From Vidua macroura (taxonomy: Eukaryota > Chordata > Aves > Passeriformes > Viduidae), in assembly GCF_024509145.1 (NCBI RefSeq), contig NC_071611.1, positions 57,243,851 to 57,307,850 on the forward strand: DNA of 64,000 bases. The letters are read 5' to 3'. The position numbers were made by a program, and so were the translations under genes. The notes below the pieces were generated by a model. The model had not been told where the DNA came from. It saw only the letters and a program-made list of their open reading frames with translations, and did not search any database. This document shows positions 24,991 to 36,796 of this stretch, piece after piece (position 1 is the first letter of the stretch; every line of letters begins with the position of its first letter).

Positions 24991-25601
24991 GTATTGGTGG
25001 AATTTGCTGTCCCTCTGGAACAGACTGCTCCGGTGTGGATTCTCCATGGTGTCCAAGTCCTGTCAGCAAATCTGCAGTAATGTGGGCTCTTCTCTCCATG
25101 GATCCACAGGTCCTGACAGGGGCTTGCTCCAGCGTGGTCTTCCCACAGAATCACAGTGTCTCTTGGGAATTCATCTGCTCCAGTGTGGGGTCCTGCTTGG
25201 GCTGTAGGTGGATCTCTGCTCCCCTGGAGTCCTCCCTGGGGACACAGCTGCCTCACCAAGGTCTGCACCACGGGCTGCAGGGGAATCTCTGTGCTTGGAG
25301 ACTGGCCTTGCTTCTGACGTTAGTGCCTGCAGAACTGTTCTTCTAACATATTCTTACTTCTCTCTTCTCTGGCTGCAATTGCAGTAAGCAAAGTTCTGTA
25401 AGCTTTCCCCCAGCCTTAACTCTGTTATTCCAGAGGTGCTGCCAACATTCCTGGTGGGCTCAGACTTGGATTAGTGCTGGGCCCATCTTGGAGCTGGCTG
25501 GCACTATTGGCTCTACTGGACATAGGGTAAGTTTTTTGCAGCTTCTCACAGAAACTGCAGCTGTAGCCCCACCTGCTATCAAACTCTTACAAAACCCAAC
25601 A
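24991..25601 (-). mobile_element. Truncated endogenous-retrovirus LTR, - strand
   Basis: Read on the - strand, the element starts at about 25601 with TGTTGGGTTTTG. It continues through phrases such as CTTCTGTGAGAAGCTGC-like, GGCTCCAAGACGG-like and CAGCCCGTGGTGCAGACC, then a series of ~50-bp units each containing a CCACGCTGGAGCAG-like motif. From memory this order matches a widespread avian ERV LTR whose 5' part is followed by internal tandem units; I cannot confirm the family name. Homology fades at about 24991, so the distal LTR part (R/U5 and the terminal CA) is missing and no target duplication can be tested. The sequence is clearly diverged, so the copy is old. The 95-123-codon + ORFs and the 97-codon - ORF over it arise because this DNA is GC-richer than its surroundings; no retroviral gene is present. 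Confidence 0.75.
25026..25190 (-). repeat. Four imperfect ~50-bp tandem units within the LTR
   Basis: On the + strand the unit head TGCTCCGGTGTGG (25026) recurs as TGCAGTAATGTGG (25073), TGCTCCAGCGTGG (25125) and TGCTCCAGTGTGG (25176), at spacings of 47, 52 and 51 bp. The bodies share CTCCATGG and AGTCCTG/AGGTCCTG words. Internal tandem units of this kind are part of the LTR family as I recall it, so this is probably ancestral rather than a local expansion. Confidence 0.7.
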
Positions 25602-27539
25602 TGATTCAATAAGTGTAAACCAGTGTGGCTCACACTTGGCTCATATCACCAGCAATACTCAGGCCTGCAGTACTACATTGTAAAAGCAAATTATTCATAC
25701 AGTAGAGGAGATGCCAAAATTCAGACCCCATAAATCCTCTAATAATCACTTTTCAGCTAGTAAAAGCAAGAGAAAAGTGCAAAGAAATTGAACTATCACT
25801 CTCTGCCTTTAAATTGAAAGATTGTTATTATATTACACAGTGGGGGGACAGCTCCTTCCCCAAAGAATATTGAATCTTTTAGGCCCATTATGCCCTTCCA
25901 GTTCAATGGCATTTAATTCCTATTGCCATTTAACTGCTTTTAAAATTGCCAGTCAAATTAACACATTGCCCTGAACTGCTGCCTTGGGATTTATGTTGGT
26001 TAAATCCCTCAAATGTCATGCAATTTTTGTTTTCTAGTTCAAACATAAGCTTTAAAAACCCTTTGGAGTAAAATCCAACTCATCTGTCTCATACTCTTGC
26101 AGTTCTATTTTGCTGAGACATAAAGTCACTAACTGAGAGATTTGCCATAGATGTGTATGGAATGTACAGTGTGTGAGGAAGCAAGGAAACTGTGGAGCAA
26201 GTGTTTGATGCAACTGCTGGGAAACAGAACAGCAATGCTTGGTCTCATATTTTTGTTTAATTTTGGCAACAATTAAAATTTTATTCATGACTAAGACCTT
26301 TTATTATACACAGTTAATCTAGAGGATGAACTCCTAACCCACTGTTTTTTAGAAAATTATTCAATTGAGAGTAATTGCAGAAAAGACAATGAAGACATGG
26401 ATGTTTCAGAATGCTTTTCTGACCCCACTCTGGCCACTGCTGTTATATAAAACAAAAATTGGGAAAATGCTATGTCCCAGACTTCGTGAAAGTGCTTTGA
26501 AAACTTGGGATATAAAAATAATTTTGGATTGAAATTTCTTAGAGTTGTTCAGACCCATTCTTTGGGAATATGTTCTTAGACTTATTTTGAGGTGAATATT
26601 TTTTTTAAAGAATTTTTTTCTTTTTATATTATATTAAAAATAATTTGCAGCAAATTTACAGCTGGTGAGTTTGAATTAAGGTAAATAGTTGAAGTCTGAA
26701 AATTATGGAAGTCATCAAACACTGTAAACCACAACTTGTTATAGACTTAATGATGAATGCTAACAGAGATGTCAGATATGTTTTGAATTAAGTTTTCACA
26801 GACATCCTTGAGCAAAGAAAGACCTAAGGAAGTTGATAAACACTTGGTTTAGGAAACTTGGACCATTTCAGAACCTTGAAGATTCTGCTTTTAGCACAAA
26901 ATGGATGTTAATTGTCCATTCTCTCATATTAATAATTTCTGTTATTTGTTCTTGTAATTACATTTATATAAATATTACTACTATCAGAGACACTTCTTTT
27001 AATAGTTTTCATTTTTTAAACAAGAAGATTAAAGACTAGAAAAAACCAAGCAAAGTTGAAGAATGCCCCACCTTCAACTTTTAACCTCATCTCATATTCA
27101 GTGTTTGAAATTTCCAGATTAATATGCTCTTTAATGGTAGCTGTATATGTCTGCAACTAACAGAGTTTCTAAAGGAAAAAGTAGGTCTAGGGTTAGTTGA
27201 TGGGATTGTAAAGGTATTTTGTCCTTAAACTAAAGACTGGAATAACAAAATCTCCTTTATACTGCTCCAGCTATGAGGGGCTTAATGCAGGCCTGCAAAT
27301 ATGGAGGTGAATGTAACTTCAGTGTGGTTCACATGATCCTGCTTCTTGGGAGTGCTTGCAGCACCATCAGACAGCTGATGCCATTCCTCCCACATCCTTT
27401 GATCTGTCCAGCTGGTGTGGAAAAAAACATAAGAGAGCTTTTGGGGCAATTATCTCAGACCAGGAAAAGCCTTTTTGGTAGGCTTTTCCACAGCAATATG
27501 GAGGTGGTCAATATTACACTCTGGATTTTCCTCCCAAAT

Positions 27540-27543
<4 letters not shown>
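25602..27543. other. Non-coding AT-rich interval, no gene seen
   Basis: ORFs are 111 codons or shorter. The longest (27273-27608, +) ends in a Phe run encoded by the T tract at 27544-27592 and is not credible. No repeat-family signature was recognised. Confidence 0.55.

Positions 27544-27592
<49 letters not shown>
27544..27592. repeat. Uninterrupted run of 49 T
   Basis: A pure T homopolymer with sharp edges (TCC before, CCTGATGA after). The length is likely polymorphic and may be affected by sequencing or assembly error. No gene body with a matching poly-A tail on the - strand was recognised. Confidence 0.9.
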
Positions 27593-28191
27593 CCTGATGA
27601 ATGACTAAGCTCTGAGTAGTGATCACTGTCGGAAGCTCTGTCTTTCAGGAGTCAGTGACTTTGACCTGAGACGTGTTGGGAATGTTCATGACTAAGCAAT
27701 TTATACAATATTCCCACTGACTGCCTGCAACACAAGTTGTGGTCAGGCATGTGGGTTTTTTCTTTTTTTTTTTTCCTTTGTGTACTACTATAGCTGCTTT
27801 GTCAATAAAATGCTGAGAGAGCCACCTGTTTTTTTTTAAAGTAATTTTATAAAACAGCGCAGATGAGATTCAAATAAAAGCTTATACATTACTTAGACTG
27901 TTGTGCTTTCTGTTCAAAAATATGTCTGTACTTTTCGGACTTCACATTGGTATTTTAGTGTGTTCAGCTCAGATAATTTCAAAAGCAAAAAGGATTAGTG
28001 TGAAGCTTAGTGCAGGGCCTTTCAGATGAGACCTTTAAAAAGTATCATTATTGCTCTGTCAGGTGAGTGAAGTTCTTATAAAACTCTTTAATCATTATGT
28101 ATTCATGGCTCTAGAATAACATCCAGACCCTCAAGTGGAAAAATTAATCATCTTGGGTGTGCTCCTCCTCAAGTTATTTTCCCTTTTAGAC
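27593..28191. other. Non-coding interval
   Basis: Contains a short T-rich stretch at about 27755-27777. CTGATGA directly after the 49-T run and a CTGA about 80 bp later weakly recall C/D-box spacing, but there is no closing stem, so no snoRNA is called. Confidence 0.45.

Positions 28192-28252
<61 letters not shown>
28192..28252. repeat. (TA)n microsatellite, 61 bp
   Basis: Alternating TA throughout, with a single G interruption at 28215. Self-complementary, so it could extrude as a cruciform. It accounts for the Tyr/Ile repeats in the - strand ORF at 28169-28393. Confidence 0.95.
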
Positions 28253-28254
<2 letters not shown>

Positions 28255-31200
28255 TACTTTTTAAGCTCAGTGACATACCATTTACACTGGAGTTAGAATG
28301 GTGTTTATGTGGTTGAGGGGAGAACATAGATTTCTGCTTGAATAAGGGTATGATCCTTACACTTTTCCTCAGTTTAAATTTCAGGATGCACATCCTTTCA
28401 TGAAGTGTTTCCTACATGCCACATAAAATTGCAAAAAAACAAGAAAAAATCTGAAAAAGCATTTCCTGTGATTCTCTCTTTCATTGGTCTGTTGTCAGGT
28501 GTGATATACTATTTTAATATAGAAAGGGTTATGGTGTGTTACTTCTGGACACTATGGCAATTTCCTTCTGGGCTATTACCAAGTTTTTATCTCCTTTTAT
28601 TTATACTTTAGGTTCTTGTTAATGTCTACTTAATCAAATGTTGATATCATTACTTTTGCTCCATTTATTTCATATTGTTGGATAAACACATAGGTTTCCA
28701 CAAGCGTTAATTTAATAAAGTTTCCTCAGTTGCTTTGTGCACCCTGTAGTGACTTTATGATTTGGTTGGATTTTTTCCTCTTTTCTGTCACTGAGGAAAC
28801 TGTTCCTACTCTTTACACTTGGAAAATAAACAACCATCAAATAATATTTCTGCCATCCTTTAAAGAATATTTTTAAAACCTGCTATTTTGAAAGTCAGAC
28901 ATGTGATGTCTGGGGAGAACTGGTATTTCTAAATGAGTTAGTCTTGATGTAAAATTCATGCTGACCTCAGAGGAAATGCCAAGGTTTGGAAGGGACTACA
29001 GGATTATTCTCAATGCACTTTCTCTCCTCTGCACTGTTTTCCTAGCAGTGCAGCAGTCATGCAATAGAGGAAGATGGGATGTTTGCCTACTAATTTGTCT
29101 ATAATAACAGTATTGCAACAAATGCGGAACACCTGTACATTTATAATCTTACTTGTGGTCCATAAACTATTCAATGGGAAGAAAAATTTCTGTGAGTGAT
29201 AGTGATTAAAATTGGTATCACTGCCTCAGTCTGTAAGTTTTTCTGGTGTTCAAGCTTTCAACTTCCTTGAGCTAGACAAAAAAACACATGAGGAGATATT
29301 TTGATATTTAGCAAAATGTCTGCTTGGGATTAACTGACGTTTCCTATAAATCAGAATTTAAGTTGCCAGCTGGGCAGTTTGTCATATGTAGGAAGCAAGA
29401 AAGTGAGTTTACGAGCTGTCTGAAGAAAAACATTACACATATATTTTTCTCATCCCAATGTTCTGCCTCTTCTACTATAGTAATGCAAGAGATACTCAGG
29501 AAAATTAAACCAGAAAGGTGTTTGAGCTCATTATCTCTTCATCCTTTCACAGACAGCATGACAATTATGGATAAGTTCTTATTAATAACTGTTTATTTCT
29601 AAAAGAAGCTGCTCCTTGGCTGGCATAAAGGTGAAATCATAAAATGACATAGCATACTTTATAGTATTTTTTTATGTTTTTTACCTACATTGCTAGACCA
29701 CCACAAGTGCTTGAAAATTGTTTTAACAGTTTATATTGATAAAATATATGCAGGTAAATCCTTCTGATTCAAAACATTTCCCATAAAAATTGATTCAGCT
29801 TAGAACTGCTTAACAGCTGATTTGTTGAGCTGGTATATATGATTCTTTCATGCATCAGAAAAATTCAACTATCTTTACTGGGAATGTTCCTGTGCAAAAC
29901 TGAGATAAGTGACAACAAAATCAGTTTCAAGTTACAGGAATAGTGCTTTTTTATAAGACTAATGACATCCACGCTTGAGGCAAGGAAGTCCCAATAAGTG
30001 CTATCACACTGCTACATGTAAAAACTTCACATTTAGCTGAGGGGGGAACTTAATCTTTCAGCTGCACAACATTACATTTCTCTGGAACTGCTCCTATAAG
30101 GAGCTCTGCATGATGCAGTTTTAATGAATGTCTTCACAAACAGTGGCCATATGCAGAAGAGATTTATATTTTCTGCAGGCTCAGCAAAGTCTGAGTTGGT
30201 TAGATCTATGCAAAACACAAAATGAAATGCAATGTTGAGAAAATGTGCTACATTTTCCACTAACTACATTCATTTAGGAAGCAGTGGGTCTTTTCTAATC
30301 TCAATGGGGTTACTCATGTTCTGCACATTGTCTGTACTTACTCAGGCAACAGTTTCAATCTGGGCTTCACTTCAAAGAAATGAAAAGTTGTGCATTCTAC
30401 TCTGTTTTACCAAGGATAATGAGTGCAGGAAAGGCTCCTTCTTGAGATTTATGAGGCAAAGAGTAGTGTTGTTCAATAAACTGGTGAGCAAAAGCCAGCA
30501 TGATGCATTTTTATTTTGATACCAATGAACTTATATTTACATCTGCATGTAGCAATTAGGAGTTATCATCATCTCTGTGGCCTGAGCACATGGCCATCTC
30601 AGACTCCCTCCCACAGAATCTCCATCATATTTTGTTATGTTATGCATAGGTCCCAGCCCTGATTATTCTGGAGATGAGCCATTTCTTGCTGCCAGAATGT
30701 CTGTTGTTTTTCTCCAGCTTCCCATGGCACTCTCAGGATAGGCAGATGTCCCCAGGTACTCAGTATATCTGTCCTTTGTAATATGGGTGTGTATAGCATG
30801 ATAGAGGGCAGAATGCCCTCTGAGTGTATCTAGATCCTTTCCTGTGTCTGGCTGGGAAGATGGAGCCTTTGGTTTGCATCATATTGTTGTCTGAATTACT
30901 TGAACTAGGCTGTTTCCTGTAAGGGTTACCATACATTCTGCAAATGTCTGACCAAGTTTATTGCGTGTGTATTGGGGTAAAATTTGTGATATTAGCTTTT
31001 CTGTTTTGGTTCTAAGAGCTGGCTTCATCTTTCTCTCTAAACGTAACTATTAATGATTTACCTGAGCTATTCCACTTTTCTTTGGTTTCTGGTGTATTCA
31101 CCATGATAGGAGGTAGATGCAGAAGTAGATATGTGGTAGATATGGACTGGGTTCCAAGAATCCCTTGGCTCATTGAGAGTTTTTCTACAACAGAGAACTT

Positions 31201-34200
31201 CTCTGCTAGACCCTGTGCCCCACAATACATGTGTAATCATGTGTATTAAAAGCCCCCAATGTGCTTTTTCTGATTAACTTTTCCATTAAGTAAGACTCAA
31301 TGCTGTTTATCAGCATTGGCTGGGATAATGGACTTGTATGCATATTTACTCATCAAGGAAATACAGTCATAATATCATAGTTGGTAGCTTTAGGATTTGT
31401 TTTTAACCCCTAACCAACATTTTATTGAATGTTTCATTTATTTTGGACAAGTTGAGAGCAATAAATAGTCATGGCACTTTTCCAAATTGCAAACAACCTC
31501 AAAATTACCCATCTGGATTACCAGCTGAGTAGACCTCTGCAAGTTGCATCTCACCTACTGTCAAACTAATGATTGTAATGATAGCTCTGTATGAAGTTAA
31601 TATCCTCTTGCTTCACCCTTTTTATTGCTCTGGAAACTACTCAAAAATAATTAGATCTGTGTTAGCTATTTTGATCAAGAACATTGAGCAGAGTGATAAA
31701 ATAGTTTAAAATGGGTCTAACTTATAGTAGGAAAGCGTGTAAGAAGCCAGATAAAATGACTCAGGGTGTGCTGAGCCAAGACCTAGAGAATTTATAACAA
31801 ACTTTCCCGAAAAAGAAATGATGGGCAAATATCTATTAATACAAGATTTTGTAAGTAACTGGCAGGAAGTGTTGTGCATATAATCTTCTGTGATGGAAGG
31901 ATATAACAGGGATGATCTGAGTTGACTTTTTGTAGCCCAGTGACACAAAACAGCTCATTACTTTGTTCTGGACTTCAAACATTACTTTTGAAGTTGCTTT
32001 TTTTTTTTTTTAGGGCTTGGATGATTATCCTTTACTTTTGAGAAGAAAATCTTAAAGGTATAGATCAGATATTCAAGCTGAAAATTGTTCAAGACTGTGA
32101 GTAATCTGACATGTTGTCTGGAAAAGAAATGTGAGACTACCTACTGTTTCTCCACTGCTCTGCTCTGTTAGCTCAGAGGCTACCCTTTGTCTGCAGTGTG
32201 TCACTTGAGTGCCCATCTGTTTTACATGTCCTGGTCTTCCTGCATATGAGCCTGGGAAGTGTGGGAGAGGAAGCAGGAAACGTTCTGAAATTTTGTGCAG
32301 AGATAAAAAAAGCAAGAGAATTTTGGTTTTGCTTAGCTTACTGAAGTTTTTTTTCTGGTTCATAGCAATACATAACTCAAATAAAGATTACAAGCCATGA
32401 AGAGTATTCTTTAGTATATGCAATTTCAATTTATTAAAAAATTCTGTTTTAGATGTTTAGCCCATCATCTGCAACAAATTTTGCAACATCCTTTCCTCCA
32501 AATACTTTTCTAAAAAGATATTGTGAAATAACATTGTTTCAGATTTGCAACATGTAAAGGAATTAAGCAGTAAGACAAGATAATGGTGTGTTAATGGAGT
32601 ATAAATGCATACCGGAAGAACTCTGTGTATGTATGTAAGGCTGAAGGCTAGAGTCCTTTAATCACCCAAAATGACTCTTAATGATCCACTAGGGTGTAAC
32701 TAGATGTATACATAACTTCTGTATTGATAAGAATAAATATGATTACCATAATCTTTGGTAAAAAAAAAAAAATATTATGTTGCAGTGATTGAGGCCAAAC
32801 TATTAATTCAAAGAGAGAATAAAAAAGCAATACCTCTGGAATGTTATCACATGTTTTCTAAGTGTACTTTCAATTTGCAATAAGCATAATGTGGGCCTCA
32901 TTTTTCCAGTTTCTATTTTTCCATCTCTGTAGAGATTTGTTCCACATAATCCTGTCTGTATTTCCATCCATTCACAGGAAGTGCCTGAAGCTGCAGCTGT
33001 GTGCTTCTGTCTACCATGACATCAGACTCATGGGGAACAGAAAACACGTCATCCAAATAAAATGGACTACTAAAAGCCAGTCAAACCAATTTACTGTGAT
33101 TTGGCATTCAGAAGGTGAAAATGCCATTGTTGCAGGTGGAATTTATGGCTGTCAGTACATTAAATGACTAGATATAAATTTACATCTGCAGTAGCTGATT
33201 CCTTTGGAGCACTAGAGACCTTCAGAGGTTCCTTCACCCAAGATTACTCTGTAGTTCTGTGCTTTTAATATTACGTAAGTTGCTTTCATTTTCTGTGAAA
33301 TGACTCTGAATGTAAAATCATATATGGATGTGGCAATGGCAGACAAGAAAACGTGAACCTAGGAAATATAATGAGGTGTTGAATATGATTTAACATGACA
33401 TTGTGTGAAATTAATTTGTCAATGTGGACTAAATAGAAAAAATAATCCTTAAAAGAAGTGATTTTTCTTATATAGAATCTGAAATAGATAATTAAGATAT
33501 GATTTGATCAACATTTAACAGTTAATCTGATTTGACAGAGGTAGACCCATATCCTAAGTAGTATACAAATTGAAAATCTGTTTACCTCAGTTTCAAAGAA
33601 GTTGCATTTAAAAAGTCTATGTTTCAGTAATGGGGGAAACTTTGCACATTGTACTATAAATTAAAACGAGAGAAAAATATGAAATAATTGTTCAGTTAGC
33701 AGGCAATCATTAAGATGGCTATGCAAAAGGTTTTATACCATCAATGTATATTTAAGGGTAGAATAGGGAATCAATCTGTCAAGCCCTCTAGGCCTGTACC
33801 AATACTGAATTCCATGGGAGGCAGGGAAGCTCAGACTGCAGCTAAGAAAAAAATTAGCAAGTTCATTATTTGAAATAGATATTTTTGTTCAGCTGAATGG
33901 AATATGATTTAAGTGGCGAAGCTGTAAACCAGAATAATATTATGTTGGAATTTTGCTTAAGTACATTTTCCCTTACTGCATCTCCCAGCTCTGCAGTTTC
34001 CAAACATACATTGTTTGTACAGACAATTTAAATGTTTTTTTAAGGTCTCACAATACTGAGAGAGCTGTCCTTTTGCCATGCAAAGTAGAAGTACAAGCAG
34101 GGAGAAACACACAGCTGAAAGTGAGGTCTTGGTACATTGAAATGTCTGTTCAATCTGCCATGTGTGGGTCTGGATCCCGTGGCTAAACACACTTTCAGGC

Positions 34201-35265
34201 CAGGGACAGAACCACCCTCCTCTGACCCTAGCTTCCTGTGGCCATGCACAGTTCTTCTCTTTGGATACAAGAGAGTTTGCTCTCAGTGATTATTTCTACA
34301 TACAGTAACAATTTTGCTCTTGATAAAAGAGCCATAATAATGCTTTTCTGATCAGCCTCGTCAGCTTCGCGTCTATTTACATGCAGAATTCAGGAATAAT
34401 GTAATTGTGTGTTGTGACTGGTAAATACTCATTTTTGCTTTGCCTTTCACTTTGCAGCAGTGTGTAGTGTGCCGACACAGCATTTTGATTTATTGGTAGT
34501 CTTTCTATTTCACACTGAGAAGTAAATATTTGAAGGACAACTGTATTTTGACTTCATATTTGGGACCCAGAGCAATTTATTTGTGTGTATGCTTTTTTCA
34601 TAGATTACTGTGATTTTCTTTACATAATCCTCAGGAAAAATATGCCTGGAAGACACATTTCTCAGCACCATAACTCATTTTCTGCATGACAAGTCTTTGC
34701 TCAAACAATCTGTGTCTGCTTTGGCCATTCTCTAAAAGTTAAAAAAGCATCAGACAAGGAAGTAGAATAAGATGTGTGAACTGCATTTCAGCCAATCAAA
34801 ACTGTATAATGTGCTTGAATGACTTTTGAAACAGCTGAACATGATATATAATGATGAGATATAGAAGACAGTATTGGCCTAGCCCTCTCACTCTCATCTG
34901 ATAACTCCCTAGATTATTTTTTTCTCTATTTGACACAATTATTTGGGAAATCCTATTTTATCTGTGACAAGTTTTAAAGCTAGTATACTCCTGTTAAGGA
35001 TCTAGTGCATGTACCTTTCCAATACTAAGATAGCACGAAAAATGTTGCTGTAATCTTGGCTGAAGTTATGGCTCTTAAGATGTCTGTGCACTGAAAAGTA
35101 GGTGAAATGGAAATGTTCTGACAAAGAAAAATATGTGTTGTCAGCTCTGTTTTATCCATGATGAAGGAGGGAAATGGAAACTATACAGGGTTCAGACACT
35201 GATGACTAATATGATCTCCTGCTAAAACAGATTAGGGGAGCACTGTTCTGATTTATTCCTCATTC
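28253..35265. other. Non-coding AT-rich interval, no gene seen
   Basis: ORFs are 101 codons or shorter, on both strands, without motifs. A T run of 14 lies at 31998-32011. A perfect 8-bp stem with a 3-nt loop (AGAGGGCA/TGCCCTCT) lies at 30803-30821. Slightly GC-richer stretches at 30570-30900 and 34080-34270 give overlapping ORFs in several frames, without family signatures. Confidence 0.55.
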
Positions 35266-35285
35266 TTTTTTTTTTTTTTTTTTTT
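35266..35285. repeat. Run of 20 T
   Basis: Pure T run followed by GCAG. It superficially resembles a polypyrimidine tract plus acceptor (TTTTGCAG), but the downstream sequence has no open, conserved-looking exon. Confidence 0.85.
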
Positions 35286-36175
35286 GCAGTGAGATGCACA
35301 ACTAAATGAATGGTTTGTGTGTTGGAAAGAAATCTTTAAAATAAAGACTGACCATGAGAGGAGTACCATTTACATCATAAGATGGCAAAATATATGAACA
35401 ATAGACTGAATTCTTTCTCTAATGGAGTGTAAGTCATTTAAATGTGTATGTTTCTTAAGTTGTAATTAATGTCAGTGTTTAGTATAACAGTGGCAGAGAT
35501 AGAAGGAGCTCCATAGAGGGCAAAGCATGAAGTGAAGAAGAGCACTCATGGCCGCTGTTCCTCGGGTCCCTGTCAATAAGGGACAAATTGGACCATTATA
35601 TGGTCTATTTTTACCAAAATACTTTCTGTGCTTTTCTGCTTTCTGACTCAAGAGCCAAGAGCTCGTTCCACTGCCAAGTCCATCTTGCACTGTTCTTCAT
35701 ATTATCTGCAAACTCTGTTTTGCTCAGAGGTAGCTTAAAAATTTGTAAAAAAATTGCCTTAAAACCCAGATATTGATAATCTTGGAGTGTCTTTCCAAGA
35801 CTTCTGGTGTTGATCTCCTCATGTGACACTCAGCTACAAACAGGCTGCCGAGCAATTTTGTTGTACACTTAAAAACCTCTATTTTGGAAACTACAAAACT
35901 CCTGCTAGGACAAATATGATGCAAGCCTACTTCCTAAAGCTTCTTGCTATCTGCCAAACATTTTTACAGTCCTCTACGACACCCCTTTAGTTTCTCAAGC
36001 TTTTCTAGATCAGGGTCAAAGGGTTCCCAAAACTATCAGAGTATTTATGTGAAGCAGCAGTCAGTGGAGTATGACTTGAGACATGAAATACCAGATTCTG
36101 TGTTCAGATAATTAAATGGCAGAAATATATTTGTAGATAATGTTAGCAGATGCTAATTTACATATATTTTGATAT
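35286..36175. other. Non-coding interval, no gene seen
   Basis: Several overlapping 62-72-codon ORFs on both strands at 35470-35920, none recognisable. No repeat family was seen. Confidence 0.5.
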
Positions 36176-36796
36176 CTAAAACCAGATGCCTTTTATAACT
36201 AACTTGTCTGCACCTACTTTCAGATCTACCTGCTTGAGGTTCTTTGTAATTCTTCTTTTACTTGGGTGAGTTATAGGATTCTCTACATTCTGTTTAATTT
36301 TTCCCTTGTTAATACACAAAATATATAAATTCAAAGGAGAAATGCCTCTGAACTTTTTGTGTGTATTTGAATCTAAAATATGAATATTAATTTTGTTTTT
36401 CTCTGTAACTGAACTAGTATACCCAGAGGTATAGGAAGAATAGCTTCTCCTTTTCAGTTTGATATGCATTTTAGGGCCTCTATGTAGACCCTAACACCCT
36501 TGCTGATCATTGATTTGCTTTTGCTGAGTTTCTTCACAAAAGTAAAGCAGTAGCTTTTCACTCTGAATGCAAGTAAACAAGGAATTTTCCCTCAAATGCA
36601 GGCAGTAGTTGCTGTATTGCAGAAGACCACACAAAGTTGAAGCCAATTCCACACTCCTGCCTCCAAATACTGGGAACATCAGTATTCTCAGGGATGAGAA
36701 TACTCCCATTATCTCAGGTTTTTTAGTAGTCATTCTGTCTTCTTCTGATGCCAGTACTTCATTTATGATAGGCTCAATTGATAGTTTCAATTTCTT
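36176..36796 (-). pseudogene. Possible relict coding frame, one internal stop
   Basis: Seen: on the - strand a single frame stays open from about 36796 to its TAG at 36176-36178, about 207 codons, interrupted only by one TAG at 36491-36493. The two parts (36491-36790 and 36176-36469) are in the same frame; the first has no ATG near its start. With the AT content here about 13 stops would be expected in such a span. The translation has mixed composition, with a Lys/Arg-rich end (SKRRITKNLKQVDLK) and no low-complexity explanation. Upstream on the same strand (about 36900-37310) further short coding-like stretches occur in shifted frames, for example YEPRDTVVIGKISDIVK. I recognise no family. It could be a decayed retrocopy, a broken exon or a lucky open frame; with many frames sampled, chance is not excluded. 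Confidence 0.25.

Noticed and set aside
24920..25346. 95- and 123-codon + ORFs and 97-codon - ORF
   Set aside because: They overlap the LTR fragment. The repeated peptide phrases follow from the ~50-bp DNA units and not from a protein repeat.
27273..27608. 111-codon + ORF
   Set aside because: It ends in a long Phe run translated from the T homopolymer, and nothing in its first part is recognisable.
27587..27675. Possible C/D-box snoRNA after the 49-T run
   Set aside because: The C-box-like CTGATGA lacks the usual purine, D-box spacing is only approximate, and the ends cannot form a closing stem.
35266..35290. T20 followed by GCAG, considered as a splice acceptor
   Set aside because: No open, coding-like exon or donor site follows. 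T runs are common throughout this window.
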